Assembly (NCBI RefSeq): GCF_033473495.1
Contig: NC_088938.1
Location: forward strand, 3,720,001-3,784,000
Length of the DNA stretch: 64,000 nucleotides
DNA from: Cercospora beticola
Taxonomy: Eukaryota; Ascomycota; Dothideomycetes; Mycosphaerellales; Mycosphaerellaceae
Direction of reading: 5' to 3'
The notes beneath the pieces were generated by a model. The model was not told the origin of the DNA. It saw only the letters and a list, made by a program, of their open reading frames with translations, and did no database searches. Both the position numbers and the translations under genes were made by a program. This document shows positions 1 to 11,700 of the stretch, in pieces; the first letter of the stretch is position 1; each line of letters starts with the position of its first letter.

Positions 1-481
1 TAAATGGGATGGACTCCGGCTGGAAAGAATCGTCGGGACAGAAAGAGTCAAAACCATGCTCAGTGGTCAGGGCGACACTTTCGACTTTGTATAATTACCT
101 CTCTAATATGTGTCGAAGCATCAGCATGCTTTGCGCAGCAACAATTCGCAGCCCACGGAACCAAGTGTAGGTGGTCTCGGCTCACATTATTAAGGTTTCC
201 ACATCTCAGCCTTGCGCAGCTCAGCCTTCCACATCTCAGCCTTTCTATGTTTAAAGCTACCCAGATTGGTCCGATGGCTCAATACTACTGACAGCGCATT
301 CGTCCAAGCTGCAGGTCATGCAACACACCTGCACCCTACGTGAAAGACATTGCCGAGAAGCGGGGTGGCTCCAATTATGCTAAGAGATGGTGGCGATATG
401 TAATTGCTCTGCGCTCGCAGGCACACGCTCACAGCATTCACTGTCACTGTTACGACTAAGTTGATCAGGGAGCCCTTGAGG
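1..481. other. Intergenic stretch, no supported gene
   Basis: No gene is supported here. A 95-codon open frame lies at 4-291 but has low-complexity content and no recognisable domain. Around 195-245 a short phrase (ccacatctcagcctt) occurs twice in direct orientation. The downstream part is presumably the promoter and 5' leader of the membrane protein gene that starts at 482. Confidence 0.5.
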
Positions 482-2493
482 ATGCACAGTCACAGCTACA
501 GCCAGGATAGTACCCTGTCCGGGTGGAGTGAATCAAGCAGCTTGCAGCCAAAATCCGGTCGGGAGCAACAAGCTGGAGCACCGGCGCGCAGCTTCAAGAA
601 GAATCTCTTCGGCGCCGGTCTGGCCCTTGCAACAGGCGTGCTGCCAGTGTATTTCCTTGTCTTTGCGAGCCTTGCCTACCGTTACGATGGCGCACGGCTC
701 GAAGATTCGCCTATTGCAACATGGTTGCTAGAGGCCGCCAGATTTGTCAGTTCGGTTCGACCCTGCTCCAGGATATCAATACTGACTGGGAAAAGGGACC
801 TTCAGTGTTCCCTATTGTTTTCGCGGCCATTATTGGGCAGTTGATGACAGCACTGGCATCTTGGAGACTCGAAAAGGACATTGCAATTGGAGCGCTTGAG
901 TACCTGCTAGCAAGCCGCTCTTTAGCATCAGCTTTGCTGGCCCTACCGCGACTCCAAATAATATGTATCTGGACACCTGCCATTCTCCTGACTTGGTGCT
1001 TATCGCCGCTTGGCGGCCAAGCTACTTTGAGGGCGGTGTCTCCATCTGTCTCACATACACTGGATTCCGCCTGGCTCGTGCACCTCGACTTCAATGGCAG
1101 TCAGCCAATATCTACTTACGCCAACGATGCATCAAGTTTCGGCGGAGTCATCAGATCTGCTTACGTCGCTGCTCTAGCGGGCCCGAATAGCACAAAGCAA
1201 GGATCGCAGGATGCCTTTGACAATCTGCATATCCCTATGCTTGAAGCGCAATCGGGGCAAGCAGATGAAAATGGGTGGTACAACACAACTGCTGCTGAGT
1301 CGGCTGTGAACGTTGCCCTAATTGGAATACCATTCTCCGGAGCTGAGCAACACGGTAATTCCGGCTTCATTATGCAGACTTCTTATTTCTACCTGGACTG
1401 TGCCACCGCTATGAGTGCCTGGAAACGGCGTAACGAGACCACAGCTTACCCTGCCCTCCCGCTCGCAAATTCCGCGTTGCGACCCGGGTTGAAACTGTAT
1501 AACAATACCGGATTCATCCCTGGAACTTCGTCACCTGGACCGGAGAACAATCCACTCTTACGGGACATCACTGCAAATCACACGTGGAACGACACAAGCC
1601 CACGTGTCATTGGCTTCCAAACTGGCACATTCGGAAATCCTAATGGAGGAGACCCATCGATACTCACAGAAGCATGGTGTAACATGACTACCACTTTCGT
1701 CGATGTCCGCTTCACCTGTTATGACGGACCTCGCAACTGTACCGTCGGATCGATACGCAGAAGTTTACAACAGCCTTTTCCAAGCACTGCGACCTACCTT
1801 GACGGGGAGAACCCTTACGTTGCTGAAAGCTTTTTTAGGCAGTTCATGGATGCTGTGCCGCCAAACAGGAATCGCTACTACACGCCACTTGAGCAGTACT
1901 TCCTAGCTCCTGCGACGCCTTTCCATATAGAAGAAAACTCGGATCCGATCGGAAACATAGGGCCAGAGCTTTTCTCGCAGAGGTTTACGCAACTTCTCAA
2001 TACCTTTTGGCTCGTCAGCATTGCCCCGGATGCTGTTACCGGCAATTTTTCCGCACCACTGGTCACTGATCTAGTGGATCAAGCCAGTTTCCAATCTGAA
2101 TGGGGATCTTATGGATATGGCATCAGACTTCGCAAAGGCCAAAATGAAATCTCCTTTGCAGTATTGCGCTATAGCACTTTCTGGCTCAGCACCTTGGTCA
2201 TAATCTCATCTCTCTTGGTCTTTGCCGGGCTCCTCACCGCAGTTTTCGACATCTGCCGGAAAGGCCCCACGGTGCTTGACGAATTTGTCAATTACTTACG
2301 ACACAACCCTGTTGCGATGTTGGATGTCAGAAGCTCAACAGAGGACGGCGTTGATATTGCACGGCGCCACAAAAATGTGAAGGTACGACTAGGTGATGTT
2401 AGACCGGAGGAAGACGTGGGCTTTCTAGCAGTGGGAACGTTAGGGACCGGTCTGGCTTTGGACAAAATCAAGGAGAAGAGGCTGTATTCGTAA
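482..2493 (+). CDS. Fungal multi-pass membrane protein with large extracytoplasmic domain
   Basis: Predicted 653-residue protein from two exons, 482-745 and 796-2493. The 50-nt intron (746-795) has a tactgac branch point and joins in phase 0, turning two frames into one protein. Hydrophobic segments lie at about residues 42-66, 89-108, 141-158 and 560-585. The first three form an N-terminal block with the pattern (FPIVFAAIIG ... LSPLGGQ) common in uncharacterised fungal membrane proteins. The roughly 400-residue region between the third and fourth segments carries many N-glycosylation sequons (NTT, NDT, NMT, NCT, NFS), so it probably faces the lumen or outside. Function is unknown. An in-frame ATG at 404 could give a longer N-terminus; I chose 482 because the segment before it is unconserved-looking. 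The gene converges on the PHD-like gene, with 52 bp between the two stop codons. Confidence 0.75.
746..795 (+). other. Intron of the membrane protein gene
   Basis: The 50-nt intron runs gtcagt...aaaag with branch point tactgac. Removing it restores the run LLEAARF-GPSVFPIVFAA across a +1 frame change, which fits the usual family layout. Confidence 0.75.
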
Positions 2494-2545
2494 CTTTGCA
2501 GCGGTCCTCAACCAGGTCTAACCCCTTTCACGGCATTCTTTGTAA

Positions 2546-3430
2546 TTAATCATAACCATCTCTGCTTCCTTCATCGTCAGCGCCCAGCCCTCCCGCCAAT
2601 ATCTCCATCTGCTTCCAAGGCATACCCCTACAAGTCGGACAAATCCACAATTCTTTTGGTTCTTCCCAAATCTCCATGCCTGCGCAAGACTTGTGCCAAG
2701 CTTGGCCCGGAACTTGACACCACTCGTTATCGCAGTTGATGATGCCGGTGTGAGAGATGTCACCTGTGCTTGTGTCCGGTGCTGCGCCGTAGAGATTGAG
2801 TCCGCAACAGTGCAAGATTTCCACCTCGCATTCGCCTTTCCCAGATGGGGATAGCCGCGTCGTGGGAATAAAGAGCGATGGTGGAGAGGACGTGGTTGAA
2901 GCTGGCTCTGACTCTGGCTCGTTGGCGATCGATAGCGGCAGTGACATGAGCTCGGAGATCGGAGTCCAAGGAAAGAGCTTTTGCAGCTCCGAGAGTGGGC
3001 GAAATTTGAATATGCAGCAAAATTTGTCCTGAGTGCTGATCTTCTCAGAATGCGCAGTCAACTCGATCACAATGTTTCTGGGACTCTTGCTGTTTGACGA
3101 CAGGTGAGGGCTCGTAGAGACCATGCCCCACTCCCTTGAAGGATGCCACAATCCCTCCGCTGCCTTCAACTCGAGCCATCCACGCACAGCTCCGTGGCAA
3201 GTCGCCTTGCTCCGATATGCCAGCTCATCTCCAATCAGTACTCGTGTCCATAAGCTATCGACACTTGGAGATGAGATCACGAGCTGGAAAGGTTCGCCGG
3301 GCGTTGCGAGCACCAAGCATGAGACCGTCTTTGAGCCTTTTGACCATTCGACCTCGAGATCAGGGAAGATACGAACAGCTTGTCCTGAACTATCCTGAAG
3401 CTGCACAGCTATGTTACCGATGACAGGCAT
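2546..3430 (-). CDS. PHD-finger-like zinc-binding protein
   Basis: Single-exon 294-residue protein. The first 200 residues show no family I recognise. The C-terminal 90 residues hold a Cys/His cluster with the order Cys-Cys (GECEVEILHCCG), INCDNEWC, WHKSC and a final WICPTC. That is the C4HC3-like spacing and the characteristic Trp-Ile-Cys-Pro-x-Cys end of a PHD finger, in which a His sits before the fifth metal ligand. PHD fingers usually read histone H3 tails, so a chromatin or nuclear role is likely by inference only. A Ser/Thr/Pro-rich linker (SEPASTTSSPPS) precedes the finger. It converges with the membrane protein gene on the left. Confidence 0.6.
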   Translation of the reverse strand: MPVIGNIAVQLQDSSGQAVRIFPDLEVEWSKGSKTVSCLVLATPGEPFQLVISSPSVDSLWTRVLIGDELAYRSKATCHGAVRGWLELKAAEGLWHPSREWGMVSTSPHLSSNSKSPRNIVIELTAHSEKISTQDKFCCIFKFRPLSELQKLFPWTPISELMSLPLSIANEPESEPASTTSSPPSLFIPTTRLSPSGKGECEVEILHCCGLNLYGAAPDTSTGDISHTGIINCDNEWCQVPGQAWHKSCAGMEIWEEPKELWICPTCRGMPWKQMEILAGGLGADDEGSRDGYD

Positions 3431-4022
3431 GTTGTATTGTAGTTACCTTCGCCAAAGTATGATTGAGCATCAGTACGCCGCTGTCCCGGGTGAATGAAAA
3501 TGGTCGGCTCGCCGGAATTCTTGTAGACAACGAAAAAAGCTCGGAATATTGCCAGAACGCTCGACTTCCAGTCTTTGCTGGCGCTTTTGAGATCATTCGT
3601 CGTTGAACGCATCTGTACCACGTTGTGTCTGGACACTGTTCGCTATCGGTGTTCCAACATTCACATTCACAGCATTCAATGAAAGTCGTCGAATGGGCGA
3701 GCGAGATCGAGAGTTGGCATGAAGCCATCGTCGAATGTATTCGATTGGCTGTCCTACCACAGTTTTTCGCGGGCCTGTTGACTGATATCAGCACCTAATA
3801 CTCTACGAGGTAGTCGCAAAGCTGGTCTGATGGAGACAAAGCCATGGCTACTGCTCTATAGGCCTAGGCTTCCGAGCCACTTGCCTCGTCTTCGTGATGA
3901 CAGGTTTTCTTCACTGCAGATGTGGCCATCGCCAAACGGCCAGCGTAGCTGATGTTTGGCTTTGCCAGCGGCACTGACTTTGTTCATGACATTGCTCCAC
4001 TCTAAGCGCGCGGAGCAGCTCC
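3431..4022. other. Intergenic stretch between two minus-strand genes
   Basis: Short overlapping frames exist on both strands but none has a domain, a coherent start or a credible splice extension. This is probably the promoter of the PHD-like gene and the 3' flank of the NAA10 gene. Confidence 0.5.
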
Positions 4023-4828
4023 TCATGCAGGTTGCGAGCTCTCATTCCGCTCCACCAGCTCTCCAACGCCTAATTGTCTCCCCACTTTCACCTTTCTCTT
4101 CTTCTCTTTCAGCCCAGCATCTCCGGCCTTGCCTGCACTCCCGACCTCATCTCCTTCATCCTTCGCGATCTCGTCATCTGACTCATCGTCCAGCGCCTCT
4201 TCTCGCAGGAAGTCCAGATCCATACGCATGCTATACGCATCTTCTCCATCGGCGTAGTACTTGGCCTCCGTTGCGACAACTTTGAAACCCAGTGTGTCCC
4301 GATATAGCGAAAGTGCTGCAATGTTTGATTCACGTACGTGTAGCGATACGTATTTTGCGCCGAATGTCTCGAACATGGCCCGTTCTGTGCGCTCTTGTCA
4401 GCTTCCATCGTGCATATCCTGAACCTGAGCATGTCGACTCACGACTTTGTCGCATAAGCTTCTCTGCCAATCCTAGTCGCCTATGTGTCCTCATCACACT
4501 CAAGGAAGTGATGTGTCCATGCTGTATCCCATCTGACGGGTCTTCCTCCATTTTCGCAAGGACGTAGCCGACAATTTTGGGCGCATCGTAGGGTGTCTTC
4601 TGAGGTCGCGAAACCTATAGTAGAGGCGCATCAGCTTCATTTCTACATTCTATGTGGTTATCATGCCCTGGACCAAGTCATACGTACATCGACTGCTACA
4701 TAGCTCAATTGCGGCCAGCTCAGAGCATGGTACATGTAATATTTGCAAAAGTAGTTCTCGGGAAGGTTCGTGATGTTCGTTTGTTGGACATGGGGGATGT
4801 CGGAGAGCTGCAGAACGCGGATATCCAT
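4023..4828 (-). CDS. naa10: NatA catalytic subunit, N-terminal acetyltransferase NAA10/ARD1
   Basis: Three exons (4828-4688, 4614-4443, 4393-4023) give a 227-residue GNAT enzyme. Introns are 73 and 49 nt, with gtacgt...ctatag and gtgagt...acaag ends. The start [10 protein letters not shown] and the segment [27 protein letters not shown] are diagnostic of ARD1. The acetyl-CoA pyrophosphate loop is [13 protein letters not shown] at about residues 80-92, followed by [24 protein letters not shown], the end of the GNAT core. The acidic, Lys-rich tail after about residue 155 ([23 protein letters not shown]) is typical of fungal and animal orthologues. With NAA15 it would acetylate nascent Ser/Ala/Thr/Gly N-termini at the ribosome. 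This is a conserved housekeeping gene. Confidence 0.93.
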
Positions 4829-5358
4829 GGCGGCGGTGGTGGTCCTGGGCGTGGACGATTGGATGACGAGGTAGTTCAGTTGCACTGTTCCGCGAAATAG
4901 TGGGAGAGGTGGACGGCAAGCGCCGGTTCCGGCGGTACTTTGCTCCGAGCTATCTTGGCCTTAGGCCCAACCTTTCGACCCCCGATCTCACGTACAAGAG
5001 GTGATTCGGTGTACTCCATGCATTACTTCGAAGACATCAAAAGTGAATTTGAGGACGGCCTCCACGAATGAAAGCATCGGTGAGTAGCGACCCAAAACAG
5101 CCTTTCTCAGGAAGGAGAAGCAGGCACAGTACTGGACATTCGAACATGCTTCAGACAGCACATGCGGAAACGACTGATTGCCCCAAACCAGTGGCTCCGA
5201 TTCCATCGAGAGATGCTTTTAATGATGTTTCAGATGCCCGTGGAGGACTATACGAAGTAAGCTCACTATGCAAGTTGTCCGGGTCGTTGGTGACAGAAAA
5301 CCCCCCATACAAGAAATCACGCCGCTGTCGCCTAGCCACTCAATTGCATCATTCACAA
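4829..5358. other. Intergenic stretch, no supported gene
   Basis: Upstream region of the NAA10 gene. Open frames on both strands (up to 144 codons) have no recognisable content and overlap each other. No repeat or RNA gene seen. Confidence 0.45.
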
Positions 5359-5804
5359 TCACTTTCCCTTCCCTGCATTGCGAGATGGAAACTCAACGAA
5401 TGTGTTATCGTCATGCACGTGAACCGAGGTGACTCGTGTGCCCTTCGCCGTGTGATAACTGATGGTAATGACTTGCTTTGGGTCATTTGGGTCCTTCGAT
5501 GATTTGTGAGGTTGGGCGCCCCTAGAGATTGACATCCTGCGATCAGGATGGATCGATCGCATTGGGAACATTTTTAGTAATCGATGAACGAGGAGCCTAC
5601 TGTATCTTTGCGTCCTGAACCTTTGGGTACTAATTTGCAGTCAGAACTTGTGCGATTCAAATGTTCAATTTGGGTCTAGTATTCACCCACCTTCTTCTCA
5701 ATAGTCTCGCTTGCCTTGTTGGTGGCTGCCTGGAAAGCTGCCGGAATGGACTGTTTTGACGTCGAGCCAATGTATTTGACCGCAAGGGATGATGTCTTCT
5801 GCAT
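5359..5804 (-). CDS. Possible small two-exon protein of unknown function
   Basis: Tentative 82-residue model with exons 5804-5691 and 5493-5359. Exon 1 begins MQKTSSLAVKY and ends in an alanine-rich helix (AAFQAATNKASETIEKK). Exon 2 reads DPNDPKQVITISYHTAKG... and ends VEFPSRNAGKGK. The donor (gtgggt) and acceptor (atcgaag) join in phase 0. The second exon alternates polar and hydrophobic residues like a small beta sheet and looks protein-like. The 197-nt intron is longer than others in the window and the acceptor choice is uncertain; the second half alone also has its own ATG at 5571. No family recognised. Confidence 0.35.
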
Positions 5805-6458
5805 CTTGACAGAATAGAGCGGTTGCGAACTGGAATCGGGGTGAGGGGTGTTGCTGAGACTTGTGTAGTTACCTGAATAATGCTCGGTATGTCGTATCTT
5901 CGCCAGCCTTTATAGATACACGGGACTGAGGCTCCAAACGCCAGCGACGAAGAATGTTGCCAGGCCAGCGTCACACGATAGATCGTGTTCTCAGACCTAG
6001 CAAATCAACAGGTTCCTGATAGCGCCTCGCAAGCTCGGAGGCCTCGCACACGATATAAGCGCGCGCAAATACGTAGCTCGTGGTAGCCCACGGTTGCTGC
6101 ATGAGCGCTGAGCCGTCGCAGCCCAGTAGGCCACTTCTCCATGCGTTCTTGTACGCGGGCATCGACGGCCGACATCAATCCGGAAACCCCGAGGAAGCGA
6201 GCGCTTGGAATGAGGCAGTGAGAGATCATGACCAACCATACCAACGCGATGAACGCTAGTCTTAGATACCGTATGTGACATTGCGGCGTATACCGTGGGG
6301 CCTGCCAAACATGAGGTCCGCTTGGTCGGCTCGGCACGCTCGGCCGGCAGGCTCGTCCCCCGAATATCGTTTCCGCTCGTTCCACTTTAACAGTTCACTC
6401 CCTGTCATGGTCACAACCCTTTCTTTTGCATTTGCATATATTCCGCTGTTCGGAAAGC
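5805..6458. other. Intergenic stretch upstream of the kinase
   Basis: Minus-strand frames near 5997-6385 are open but Arg/Cys-rich and unlike a real protein. The region probably holds the promoters of the kinase and of the doubtful small gene. Confidence 0.4.
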
Positions 6459-7997
6459 ATGCGTGCGGCACTGCTGCTCCCCCGTACGCTCAAAACAGCA
6501 TCGGTCATCAGGCAGATTTCTTCCAATTGGCACATCGTCACCCATCGCCGAGCGCTACAACTTGCTCGGCGCGCAATGGCATGCACCAGCAGTCTGGCTA
6601 TCCAGCCTCGAGCATTTCCGACCGATGACGTTCCCTTGTTACCAACCAATGTCAAGTTTGAAGAGGAGAAGCTGATAGGCTACAGCGCTAAAGACTTCTA
6701 TCCTGTAAAGATTGGCGAAGTGTTTAGGTCGAAATATCAAGTAGTCGCCAAGTTAGGCTTCGGAACGTCTTCCACCGTCTGGCTTTGCCGTGATCTACAG
6801 TTGAGTGGCTCTAATTGGTATAAAGTACCCTTTACTAATGGATGTACAGGAACAAGACGTTGCTGGCTCTGAAAATCTGCAGCATTGGTACGGATGAGTC
6901 GCAGGAAGTGGCAATATCACAGCACCTGAAATCCATCGATGCCGAACATCCCGGTAAATCACATCTGCGTGTAGCTCTGGAGGATTTCCAAATCCAAGGA
7001 CCGCACGGTTCCCATCAATGTCTCGTCTTTCCGGCCTTAGGCATGACTTTAACAAATCTGCGCGATCTGTTCGACGAGAAGGCCCTCGAGAAAACCCTCT
7101 TGCAGAAGTTCTTACTCGTAATCGTGACTGCCTTAGACTTCATGCACCAGGCAGGAGTAGTGCATACAGGTCAGTAATTGTGAAATTTTGAAGGCATACT
7201 GGCTGAAATAGAAAAAGATTTATCGCCTAACAACATACTCGTCGGAGCCGATGAAACCACAATAGCCAAAGTGGAGCAGGCAGAACTGGATAATCCGTCA
7301 CCGCGCAAGGTCCTCGCGGACCGAACAATTCATCTTTCCTACGCCATGCCAACGAGTTACGACCCACCAGTCATCACCGACTTTGGCGCCGCACGTCTTG
7401 GCGAGCCAGGCCAAAAGTACTCAGGCGATGTTATGCCTGGGGCCTTCCGAGCTCCGGAAGTAATTGCTGGCATGCAATGGGACTCTCAGATAGACATCTG
7501 GTCTGTCGGGGTTATGGTATGTGTTCATTCATCCATGTGCACGAACAGTCACTGACGTCAGAATACTAAGATTTGGAACCTGCTTGAGGATGGCAATCTA
7601 TTTGATCCCGTCAAGGATGGGCACCTCAACGACGAGTTACACTTTGCACAAATGGTCTCACTGATGGGACCTCCCCCCAAACAATTTCTAGAACGCTGCA
7701 GTAAATGCCGCAACTTTTGGGATTCTGAAGGTGAGTCGTCCTGGACACCGATCAGCATGGCTCCGTTTCTCGATCCGGCTAATATATGAAGGGAACTGGA
7801 TCGCCGCAACGCCAATCCCGCACCAAACCCTCGAATCGCGTGAGATGCGCCTGGTCCGTAAAGACAAAGTGCTGCTTCTCAACCTCATGCGGAAAATTTT
7901 GAAATGGCTCCCAGAAGAGAGACCGACTGCACAAGATTTGTTCGAGGACGACTTCATTCTGCAATTCATGTCCGAGGACTATCCGCAAATTTCATAG
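6459..7997 (+). CDS. SRPK-like serine/threonine protein kinase
   Basis: Five exons (6459-6799, 6850-7169, 7218-7516, 7562-7730, 7792-7997) give 444 residues; every junction keeps the frame. Introns are 45-61 nt; the first has a tactaat branch point. Motifs in order: glycine loop [11 protein letters not shown] at about 97-107, the invariant Lys in LALKI near 122, the catalytic loop [10 protein letters not shown] at 219-228, the metal-binding DFG in [10 protein letters not shown] at 275-277, FRAPEVI, then DIWSVGVM. The catalytic loop has HTD instead of HRD and SPNN instead of KxxN; HTDLK-type loops are normal for the SRPK/LAMMER-like kinases expanded in filamentous fungi. The Lys of the usual DLKxxN is replaced by Ser, so activity is not certain. 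Residues 1-50 are basic and helix-prone, possibly a mitochondrial presequence; an internal ATG at 6576 would remove it. Confidence 0.85.
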
Positions 7998-8743
7998 CCA
8001 TTGCTACCCAGAAAGCACCGGAAGGCTCATGCTGCGCCCCAGAAATGCTAAATATTCCCTGCTAATATTGGCGACAACGCTTGTCGCGCAGCTCCCAGCA
8101 CTTTCTGCTGGGTGCCATATCCGTACTGACTTCCACAACAAGAACGAGCACCAATGAGACCCAGCCGCTATATGCTTCCGACACGACTTCCGACGATACG
8201 ACCATCTCACACGACCTTCGGACAGGCTACTGCAAGGGCGCGGACCTGTGGCCTTACAGTTTGTTGCAAGGCTATGCGCATTGCCATCAAGCTCAAAAGC
8301 CAAATTCCTCTCTTCGGCCGACTGCACGCGCATTCACTCACACGAACTGGAAGTTGTCCCAGTTACATGAGGTCGCACCAAACGAAATTGTGGTCGCTCA
8401 TTCAGGGCCTTGAACGCATCCACCACGCCACTCCAACCGTTCCCAAGGCATCGAGAAGTCCAAATGTTTTCGGCATATTCCAGTATGCAAGCTTGCGACA
8501 ATAATCCGGAACGTCATCTGTATTACGCAGAGTCTCATCTGCGATATTCGTCCTCGGAATTCCCTAAGACGGTAGCTCCGCCCTCAAGAACTTGCACAGA
8601 AGATACCATGAAAGCGAATGGGGCAGTCAGCATTCTCGGGAAGGACACTGGCAGATTCAAAGTGTCTCTACCTCACGGTAACATTGATCTTGACGGCACT
8701 ATCGTGTAATTGCTAGCTCCTATATCTCACTGTTTGCACTGGT
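7998..8743. other. Intergenic stretch between convergent kinase and NLR genes
   Basis: Plus-strand frames at 8081-8413 and 8410-8709 are open but show no domain and no plausible splicing to a larger protein. I see no RNA gene or repeat here. Confidence 0.4.
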
Positions 8744-11700
8744 TCAAGCTCTGCTCAGGTCTTGTCTGATAGCAGTTGCATCGGAAGTATCGACCCCAGA
8801 TCCTCGACCATCTAAGCGTGCTCTTAAACTACGCATGAGTACTAACACTCTTTCTGGAGGACTCCAACGCAGAACTTGTTCGGCGGCTCTCATGGCTGTA
8901 TTCGCATGATACCTGTCCCTGACAAGTGGTCTTTCCAGCATCCCAGACAACACGGCTTCAGAACCGTACAAAGAGACAATGCTTAGGGGATCATGAAGTG
9001 TAGGATCAAACGGAAATCTTGCCTGTAGGACGCAATCGGGTCGTCGATTCTGCTCGATCCAGTTGTGCAGCCGCCTCGAGCCTACCGAGCACAGTCGCTC
9101 AACATCTGCTAGAGATGGCAGATGTTCAGCATCAATGCTGCCGAGATGCTCGACCCAGTGGCACGCAGCGTATGCGAAGAATTCACCAAAGCCGCGTTCC
9201 GCTGGATCGTAGCGTATCATATTGGCTTCCCATTGATCCCACGTGCAATCTTTTGTGAAATCCACTGCTCCCGCGATATCATCCTCAAACAGATCAGTCT
9301 CCTGGGGCAGGGCGTCAATGGCACATTGCCGTTGTGAAAATAGGTTGGTCGTGCCCACTTCATCTAGAAGCAGATATCTAACACAAATGTTTAGCACACA
9401 TTTCTCGGTGTGCTGTGCCACTTGACCGACAAGTAGCTGTGTGCACAAGTTTGGCCCGGCTGCGTGTGAAGCAATGTGCTCTTCTGGGTCGAGCTTTTCA
9501 ACGATGTAATCCTTGATTGATTGATGCAAGAGACGGATCTGGCGCTTTTTGTGGTCGCAGTGATCGATTTGTGCGATGAAGGGACGTATCATATTCAGTG
9601 TTCTGTCTTCGTCCACCATCTCACTGAGCGCAGCAACTGTGGTTATGTTCGATGGTGCTAGGCCCAAAGCGACAGCGAACGCGAGCTCCGCAATGCTCAA
9701 TGGCCTGCGCACCGCCGCAAGAATCCAGAGTGCCAAGGTAACATGTTCTCGGCGCTCAGCGTTCACAGCACATCTTGACAAAACCTCGTCGTATAAGCGA
9801 GAGAGCGGGCCAGGCAATGCCATCTTTCGAAGAAATTGTTGTATCAGAGGCAGTGTGGTGTATCCTTCAAGTTCGATCAGATCCGTCATCATCTTGATCC
9901 ATATAGCACTGCCACAAGCGTTCGCGGATAAATGCTCAGCAATAACCTCTCTGATCTCTTCAGACAGGTGCCATAGCTGCTTGTCGACGATGTGTCTCGA
10001 GATGAGGCGATCTCTCCGATCCAGAGGTAAAATTTGGAGCTTCAGCGTAGCATCAAGTTGCAAGAGGTGGTAAGGCCGAGAACAAAGCAAGATTTTCAAC
10101 CTTGAATTCGATCGGGCTAGCTCTTCCAAAAATCTGAGTAGTGTTCTCTTTGTTGCTTGAACGCATTCATCAAGGCCGTCGACTATGATGTAAAGTGACC
10201 GATCCAATGGAATGATCACCATACGCAAGAATTCTTCGAGCATTGAACCATCATTCGCCGGATTGGTTCCAGAGTTCTTCTTGTACCATTCATAGAAGGT
10301 GAGTTTCATGCCGGGAAGTTGCTCGAGCAGCTGAAGGATCAGGACTGAAAGTATGCTTGCAATCTGACCGGTCCCATCGTCAAGGCAGTAGTAGTAGCAT
10401 ATCTTCGGGTTGGGCAGGAGGTGCTCGTTCCTGCGCCTCAGTTCATCGATCAAGAATGCAACAAGTGCGGATTTGCCGCAGCCCATCTCTCCTAGTATGG
10501 CCAGATGTTGCACAGAAAGGGACGCGTACCATTGCATGAAAGTCTCGTCGGTCAGCAGAAACGCGCATGCCTCTTCACCTGGCGAAGAATATCGTCTGTT
10601 TCGAGCGTACGCAGAGTCGAAATCTGCGCGGCGCAACTCGCGCATCTGTGCATGGAGCTCACTCTGTCGATCCATTTTGTCTCTGCCCAACCATTGATAG
10701 ACTATGATATGATAAGCAAAATCTCACTCATGGGATATCGCATTGGACTCACTTTCGAATTGGGTGAGAATGTCCCTGATGTCTGCTGTGATCTCGAGCG
10801 TGGCGTTAGTGACCAGACGGCCAAGGGCATCAGCATGTTTCAGGAAATCTTGGACGATTTCTGGTAGGCGTTCCTTCTCTTGTAGCAGTTTTAACAGCAG
10901 CCCGGTGCCTTTCTTGGCCAATACATCTAATGCCACGTTGTAGAACTCCAGAATCTTCACGTATACCAATACCAGTGCCTAAGGAGGATTAGAAAAATAC
11001 GAAAGTTGAACAGCTTTTGCTCACCTTGTGGACCTCCGGCTGTTTCGTCCTTCGGCCGAAAGTGTCACAGTCATCTATGTATCTCATATTTTCGAGCATC
11101 TCTCCAATCTGCTTTGCAAAATCCAGATCAGCAGTGGCGAGGCTGATTGCAATCTGCGACCGTGATTGTTAGCCGCCTGATCACACCAGCGAGCCGCACG
11201 CCACCCTATTGAAATAACACTTACTGCTGTTACGCTGCGAATGACACCGCAGACTGTCAAGCTAGTAGGCTCGAGAGATGTCAATGGCGATGCCAAGTCC
11301 AAAGCCAGCTTGAAGTTCTCGAGTGGTACTTGGATGGATCTCAAGAACTTCACGCCTCTCAAGAAGGCATCGTCTTGCATCGCTCGCTCGTCAGTGATCT
11401 CGAGTTGTTCGAACAGCTGTGCGACGTTTAGGCCCTCCATTTGGGAAATGTCAGAGTCTTTCATGGTTCGCTTGACGGCCTCACGAAAGGCAGCGCTCCA
11501 GAGATCGTTTGATGGCAATCGATACTGATCGAGAAACGGGGCAATGGTGTCAGAGGACACAGTCTGTCCGTCACTGGGATCGTTGAGGGTCGTTGAAGCC
11601 ACAAAGCTCGCTGCACTCTGTGAGAGCAACGTCGAAATCAGAGCTCGCGCATTTCCCTCGATCCCATCCGGCCTGCAATGACATGAGAAATGAGCCTTAT

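Noticed and set aside
404..481. Longer N-terminus of the membrane protein from the ATG at 404
   Set aside because: In frame and possible, but the extra 26 residues look unlike a signal or membrane segment; ATG 482 is preferred.
5997..6385. Overlapping minus-strand frames of 103-126 codons
   Set aside because: Arg/Cys-rich content, no domain, no consistent splicing; not supported as a gene.
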